From NCBI GenBank assembly GCA_026874595.1, contig CM049310.1:25283058-25347057 (forward strand): a stretch of 64,000 bases of DNA, read 5' to 3'. Of this stretch, positions 57,676-64,000 are shown in pieces; position 1 is the stretch's first letter, and each line of letters starts with the position of its first letter. A model generated the notes under the pieces. It worked only from the letters and a program-made list of their open reading frames with translations, had not been told where the DNA came from and did not search any database. Origin of the DNA: Sipunculus nudus. Lineage: Eukaryota; Annelida; Sipuncula; Golfingiida; Sipunculidae. The position numbers and the translations under genes are program-made.

Positions 57676-60600
57676 CACACACACACACCAGGCTCCTGAA
57701 ACATTCTGAAAACCTACCCCTAATTGTAAAACTAAATCCACAGCGCTGTTGTCAATATCTCTCACCCACCTGTCTCCAAGATAATACTTGACACTTTTTT
57801 TTTTCAAATTATTGTATTTATTTCAGGAAAGAGTACTTTTTATACATGTTGATACTTTCCTCAGGTGTCCATACCTTGTTATATATTTATTTTTCTCCAC
57901 CTATCATCTTCAGGATTACTTTTTATGCTGTTACCACATGTTTCATAATTGTATTAGACTTGGCTATATGCTGTTTAACAGAAGCTGCTTTATGATAAGT
58001 ATGATTTGCTGTGATCTCCCCAATTTCTGACATAGGAACTGAAAATATGCAACACTGAATATTCATGAGCTGTTACTCATACTTCATACATCATACTTTG
58101 TTTAATATTATAACCAAGAGTAGCATTTTATAAAAAGATTTGCACTTTTGCATAGATTTATAGCAAATTATACATTTCATATTTTATAACACATTTGCCA
58201 CCAGTCTGTATAAATCAAGTAGTATTATTTACCAAATAGTGCAAACTTGTGTTTTCTTTTTCCTTTCTAAGTAGTTTCACCTGAAATGTTATCATTAATT
58301 GCTTTAGGGTTTGGATCATTTTCTAGTAGATAAATATTTGTACATTGTTTAATAAAGTCATGAACAGCCATTAATCATAAATTTATAAAATGTAATTAAG
58401 GAAAATTATGTTTTGTTTGGAGACTGTGCAAATTCACTCTCTGTATGGTAATTGTTACAGGTAATGCAGAGGTTCTGCTTCACATTCCTGAACAGCCAGT
58501 TACCACTCAAGGCAGAAAAGTCCTGCAGTACTTCCTGAAGCCAGTAGAGGGCGCTGTGGGGCAGGGACAGAACATCAGCACACACATGAATCAAGGTCTT
58601 GGTCCGCAAGCATACAGAACTAATATTGTAAGTGCAAATATTCCAGTGTCAGGTGCTGCCCAGGTTTTTCACAATCAACCAGCCAATCAGCAGGGTGTGT
58701 TCTTCATTGCCGATGGTCTGCCTGGAGAATGGTCTGGATGCGTGGAGCAGACGGCTCAGTTCACAGGATTAGCATGTGAAGTAAAGCACAACCAGGGCAC
58801 TCAGCATATGAATTCCCAAACCAGTGAAAGTGGACATGCACATGTCACTCAGAAAACTCAGACTGCTGCAGTCCTGGTGCAGGCTCCTTCAGGGACATCC
58901 TCTGCTGTTAAAAGTCAAGAAGGCAGCACTACAGCCTCTAGGAGGTCTGATGGGACAGCCGCAGATGTGAGCCTCCCACACCACACCACTGATGATAAAC
59001 AGCAGGTGGCAAGCACTCTACTTGTGTATGAAAAACAAGCTTCAGGTGGTCCAGCCCAGAGCAACACTAACTTAGACTCACACAAAGCGGTCACTAATCT
59101 TGTGTCTGGATTCAGTTCTACAGACACTGATCTTAGTCCAGGTGTCACTGAAACAGAAGAAAAACCCAGTATTCTGGAATTAGACAAGCAAGCTAGTGAC
59201 CACAGCTTAGCATCTGGGGTAGAAACTCCTGCAACAAATGTCAGCCCAGCATTAGAAAACACCACCGGAAAGCCCACTTCAAATGAAGTCACTTCTAAAC
59301 CCCTTTCTACTATGCCTTTGAAGAAAAGACAAAAACATGTAAGTCCATCAGCTACCATCACCAGTTCCAAGGGCAACAGTCAGAGTGTATGCTCAACTAA
59401 GGCTCAAACAGACTCCAAGAAGTCAGATAAAAACGTGTCCCGGGGTTCTGTCAGTGCCCCTGATATTGGTTCATGTGGTGATGGACATAAAGTCACCAAA
59501 CAGCAGCATTTGGTCAAGAAACCAACTAAAGATGTTCAGCAGATGTCGCAAAGTAAGACCTGTGCAAGTCTTACCAAAAAGGCTGACCTACCAGTGGACA
59601 ATGAGAAAAAGTCAAAGGTAGATAGGCCAGTAAAATCAAAGGATCATGCTGGTAGTAATATTCGGGGAAAGACTGATTCTAATAAACAGTCACTCAAGTC
59701 ATCCAGGTCATCTATACAGTATCATAAACCTGAAGAAAAAAAGATGTCAGACAAAAGCAAGAAAACAGATTCACAACCAGTTCACAAACACAAACCCAGA
59801 CATGAATCAAAAGACAGCAAAAATAAAGCTACACACGTTAAAGAACCAGATGTTATAAACAAAAACACTGAGCATTCTTCAAGACATAAAAACAAGGAGA
59901 AGACAGTAGAAACCCGTTCAAGAGACAGTCACAGAGAAGGAGTGAGTACCAGAGGCAGCAAGGAAAGAAAAGCCACATCACTGAAACAAGACACTAAATC
60001 AGATTCAGAGAAAAGTGGGAAGGGATCAAGATCCAAGAAAAAGAGTAGTAAGCATGAGTCTGATGATTGTGACCTTCCAGAGTTAGTAAAACCATCGAGA
60101 ACCAGAGGCTCTACCAAGCAGAAACTTCAAACAAAAGCTAAAAAATCTAGTTCTGTTCCTGACACAAAACTACTGGCCAGAGAGAGCCCCCTTGTGCCCT
60201 CGTACCATAGTTTAGAAGATTTGTTTGACAGTGAGGCATCTTCTGAACTGAACAGTTACCTCTATCCAGACATGAACAAAGATGGTTCAGATGATCCTCC
60301 GGTAACCCAAGACAACACCAGAGAATCTCCAGATGAAGACAACGATCAACCTGAAGTTGAAATCCCAAGGGAAGAATTGTCTGGAGAGCTCATAGAGGGG
60401 TTGGAGGTCAGAGGTGACGCTGTTCCCTTAATTATGGCTACCACCCCTATGTATACTCCTGACACTTCCCAAGGCCTGATAGACAGTGTGTACGAGGAGG
60501 ACATGGTCCGAGGTGACACGCTGCTGTTTGAGTCAGCAGATTTAGAGGTAGTCGGTGAACCAATTAAGTCAGCCACTGGAGAAGTTAATCCCATATCTGT

Positions 60601-63600
60601 GACTTGCAGCCTTAGCTGTGCTGATGAAATCATAGCGGCACATAGTGATGCGGATAATACAGATGTAATGCGACCGGAATTAGTTGTTTGGGGCAACAGA
60701 GTTATTAAACCTGCAGACATGAATGATCCTACTAAGGCTGGAAATAAGGAAGCTCAGAAAGATGAACATCATGAATTTGTTTCACACAGTCACTCTCAAA
60801 ACAACAGTGGAACTGTTCCCATGCACATGGAAGCCATTATGACAAATATAGAGTGTGAGTCACTACCAGAGAATGTTAGCATCGATGATGTGAAGTTTCG
60901 AAGTGATCTTGGTACCTTAGGGCATGAAACTTTCAAGCTCAAAACAAGTTTGATGGATCTGATTTGGGATGCAAAACAGACTTACGAAAAATTACACAGG
61001 TATGACCAACATCCAAGTGTGGTATCTGCCACCAAATATCAAAGTTTGGTTATAGATACCATATCCCAGATCATACAGTCAATGGATTCTTCGTTCAACA
61101 TACTGGAGTATGGGAGGAAGCACGGGAGAAGTTTACAGAGGTTTCTCACAGATGAAATACACATGGAAAGCCTGGAGTCAAGTCTCGGTGGATATGTTCA
61201 AGAGTGTGTGAATGCTATCCAAGGCATGGCAGAGATTGTCAACCAGTTTGTACAAGGCGGGAAAAGTAAACTACAGATGCAGTCATGTGACTTTAAAAAT
61301 GCACCTGTTGAGAATTTGCATTCAAGTAGTACAGACCAGTTCGAGAAGACACACTATTTCTCAGCCATTGGTGATCAGTCTGTGTTTAAATGTTTCAGTA
61401 ACAGTGACTGCTGCATAGTCGATGTCCAGAGTCATATGCAGAAAGATCATACACCAAAGGAGAATCCTGTATATTTGTTACATGATACCCAATCATGTTG
61501 TGACAAACAAATGACAAGCACTCCTATTGGACAAGAAGAAGTTGGACAAGGCGGGGCTGTAGTAAAGCCTAACAAGGCTGACCGCTGGTCAAGTAAAGTT
61601 AGTGTTGATGGCAGCAATCTGTTGAATACACCATCAGGATGTGAAGACGACAGCAACACAATATCCCCACCAATGCTGGAAAAACAACAGTCACTCAGTA
61701 AGAATAGTAGAATATGTATATTGTAAATCACAAAAACAATTCCTTAGCCATTGTGCATTTATAGGATTCTCTTTAAACTTAAAAAAATTCAATTTGTGAA
61801 GATATATGTTTGTATAAGATAAATAATTAGTTTTCCATTTCCATCTTTTGTAGTGCATTATTTTATTTTATTTTAATGTGCATCTGTGGAATACTCAACT
61901 AAATGTTTTAAATCATTATTTTTAGCTAACTTCAATCGTGCATGTAATGAGGGTTCATGCAAACCATGTAACCGGCCCACAAAAGAAAACAAGACTGTAT
62001 CAGAGTCTCATGTTTCTGATACAACTGCACCATCTGATAAAAGACTACCAGCAGAAGAAAAACTAACAAGTGACAGGTCTTCCCAGATTCAGCTTGCACC
62101 AGTGACCTCATTTCTTGAGGATAATGCCACCAGTACAAAGAAACATAAATTACCAGCATCTGGGACATCTTCTAAGGACAGACTGAATACCTCCAGTCCG
62201 AGAGCATCCTCATCTTTCACCATGTCCACTCAACCCCAGAACTCAACTTCACTAACAAAGAAAAGCAAACGGTTGTTCCCAGGCGTTAAAGGTAGGTTCA
62301 TGTGTTCATTTCTACATGTTTTGGTTTTGTTCGTTTAAAAACCCCAGGAAATATGATCGTTTTGAACCTGTTTATAAACAACATGTTTGTAAGCACAGCA
62401 GTGTTGATAAACGGGAAAACCATGTAACCTAAGGTGGTAGGTTTCATATATGCAGAGTTAGAAGGGTCACTTGTTGCAAAACGCCTTTTGCAGAGCTCTG
62501 GCTTAACTGACTTTCTGCCAGGTGCCCTTGTTGAATTTGTTTTGATTATTTTGGGGGCCTCCACATATTATAAACACGCTGGTATAAACAAAACAAGTAG
62601 CCTGTGTGCATTGATATCCATGTTTTCTGACATTTTTTTTATAAAAGCTCCAACGAATAACCTATAGTTTATAAAGATTAGATAGGTGATTGGGCCCCTT
62701 TAATTTATCTACTTTGGTTTTTTTCTCCTAAAGAAGGGGGAGTCGCATGTGAGTTGGATACTCACACTTGGGGACTGATAATAATGCCATTAAATTGCCT
62801 CTCAACGGGTTGGCATGCAGGACCTTTATTCCAAGTCTCATTCTTTAACTGTGGTAATGGAACCACATGTCGCTCCGAATCAGATTGTATGCACTTTTAT
62901 TGTATCAGCTGCCACAGAGGAGAAGCTGAAGAAGGCCTTGGCAGCTTGCACAGCCGTTGGGAGCAGGAAACTGAAACGTAAGCATTCTCCACCATTTGAT
63001 GCAGCTTTTGGTAAATTCTCCTGCTACAAGATGAGGCGTCTCAGAAATTCAAGGCTTCGGCATTTTACAGGTCAGTTATAAATGTTCACAGAGCTTGGTA
63101 AATTAAAGTACAAGAGGCATGAAATTTATGTTGCAATAATTTTGTCACATTTGGATCATGACTTAATGACATTGCTTTATTTTTTAACTCTTTACTGCTC
63201 AGAGTATTTTAAAATTTCAGACAAATTTTGGTATCTGCATCTCAGATATTGTTTCACTCACTTTTTATTTGATCTCCACCAAAGTTTTAACCTTTACTGC
63301 TGGGAGAATTTGCTCTTTGTTGACAGAAGTCTATTGAATTCAAAATATGTTTTACCTAAAAAATCTAACCAAATGAATGAAGCCTCGGTGTTCATCTCAA
63401 CTAACCCTAAGTGGCCCTCTAAACAGCAGTAATGATTTATGGTGTTATATCTTAAGGTTTCATATCCGGCAGCTTAAATGGGCCACAGAGGTGAAACCCT
63501 TTTCTGATACAAGTAATAAAATCAAAATATTTCTATCAGGTACATTTTTAGACCTTCTATTTCTGTGATGACTTTAAAAATTTTTTTTAATGTTCAGAAA

Positions 63601-63983
63601 GTCTTTTGATGCAGCTCTAAAATACCACCTTATTTACTTTTCATTCGTACACTGCACACCTCTGAGAAACACAGTTTTCATGGCACTGGTTTATTTTAAT
63701 GTAATTTCTGTTCCAATTCAGTCCATCAGATATAAAAATGATATGTTGATTTGATACTGTGTCAGGTAAAAAGAGCCCTCCCCAGGCAGGGACTTTACGT
63801 CGCTCCCCGAGACTGGGCTCCTCCAAGAAGGAAGATGGAGCATACACACCAAGCAAACATTACGTACCACACAAGAAGTACTATAACCGCCATGGTAACT
63901 CCCCAGACGAGGTCATCCCACCACTCAACAAACGGGGATTTCCCTACAGAGAGGTCAGTTTCCATGACAACACAATGATGTGA
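55800..63983 (+). CDS. Large Ser/Lys-rich, probably nuclear protein of unrecognised family
   Basis: Exons that join in phase are 55,778-55,827 (ATG 55,800), 56,327-56,484, 57,246-57,330, 58,461-61,697, 61,926-62,291. A further pair joins in phase: 62,821-63,070 and 63,766 onward (stop 63,981-63,983, or a donor at 63,954). The phase between 62,291 and 62,821 does not match, so at least one small exon is missing; ELEGSLVAKRLLQSS at 62,454-62,521 is a candidate. An upstream acceptor-donor pair near 55,372-55,393 may be a 5' UTR exon. The product is about 1,400 aa. Residues about 280-620 are disordered and rich in Ser, Lys and Asp. An acidic segment follows, then a helical region (DLIWDAKQTYEKLH, ILEYGRKHGRSLQRFL). 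The C-terminus is basic, with RRSPRLGSSKK. No known domain is recognised. A chromatin or cell-cycle role is a guess from composition. Confidence 0.78.
57629..57690. repeat. (TC)n / (CA)n microsatellite
   Basis: A TC run with a few interruptions, followed by a short CA run, in the intron before the large exon. Confidence 0.95.
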
Positions 63984-64000
63984 CAAAAACTCCTCAGTAC

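Noticed and set aside
58915-59376. 153-codon minus-strand frame over the large exon
   Set aside because: Antisense shadow of a Ser-rich coding region; no matching signals.

Overview
The window reads as nuclear DNA of a marine invertebrate, most likely a mollusc. Genes have many short exons in long AT-rich introns, tRNA-derived SINEs are present, and much of the non-coding DNA consists of satellite-carrying mobile elements rich in GGTCA motifs. The phylum is an inference; the gene structures are read directly.

Layout. (1) 1-5197, plus strand: the 3' part of a TRAM1 gene (translocating chain-associated membrane protein of the ER translocon). (2) 5.2-14.3 kb: intergenic, with simple repeats and a 2.6 kb mobile element inserted into a local tandem duplication. 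(3) 14,278-51,746, minus strand: a 15-coding-exon gene for a mitochondrial seryl-tRNA synthetase-like protein of about 529 aa that lacks the catalytic residues of the family. It fits the SLIMP type of non-catalytic SerRS2 paralogue. Its introns carry SINEs, a 1.5 kb TIR transposon and a series of mobile elements nested up to three deep. (4) Its 19 kb second intron holds two intronless, convergent genes (33,467-34,372 plus; 47,654-48,562 minus). They encode clearly paralogous 301- and 302-residue proteins of a family I do not recognise. (5) 52.9-54.5 kb: a CpG-richer stretch that looks like a divergent promoter. (6) 55,800-63,983, plus strand: a multi-exon gene for a large Ser/Lys-rich, probably nuclear protein, dominated by one 3.2 kb exon. 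I do not recognise it.

The most striking content is a superfamily of non-autonomous elements: A at 24.8-28.3 and 36.1-37.7 kb, B at 26.1-28.0, E at 26.5-27.2, and C at 11.1-13.7, 21.0-22.6 and 37.7-41.2. They share one plan: an AC(T/A)AG start, usually a short hairpin, a subterminal motif, internal tandem repeats, and a terminal hairpin made from that motif and its complement. Three uninterrupted reference sites inside the window suggest insertion without target-site duplication, as in Helentron-type elements. Their tandem repeats hold many nuclear-receptor half-sites. The 38-41 kb array contains nine perfect AGGTCAnnnTGACCT palindromes, three of them identical to the vertebrate vitellogenin estrogen response element, in a higher-order repeat lying between the two nested genes.
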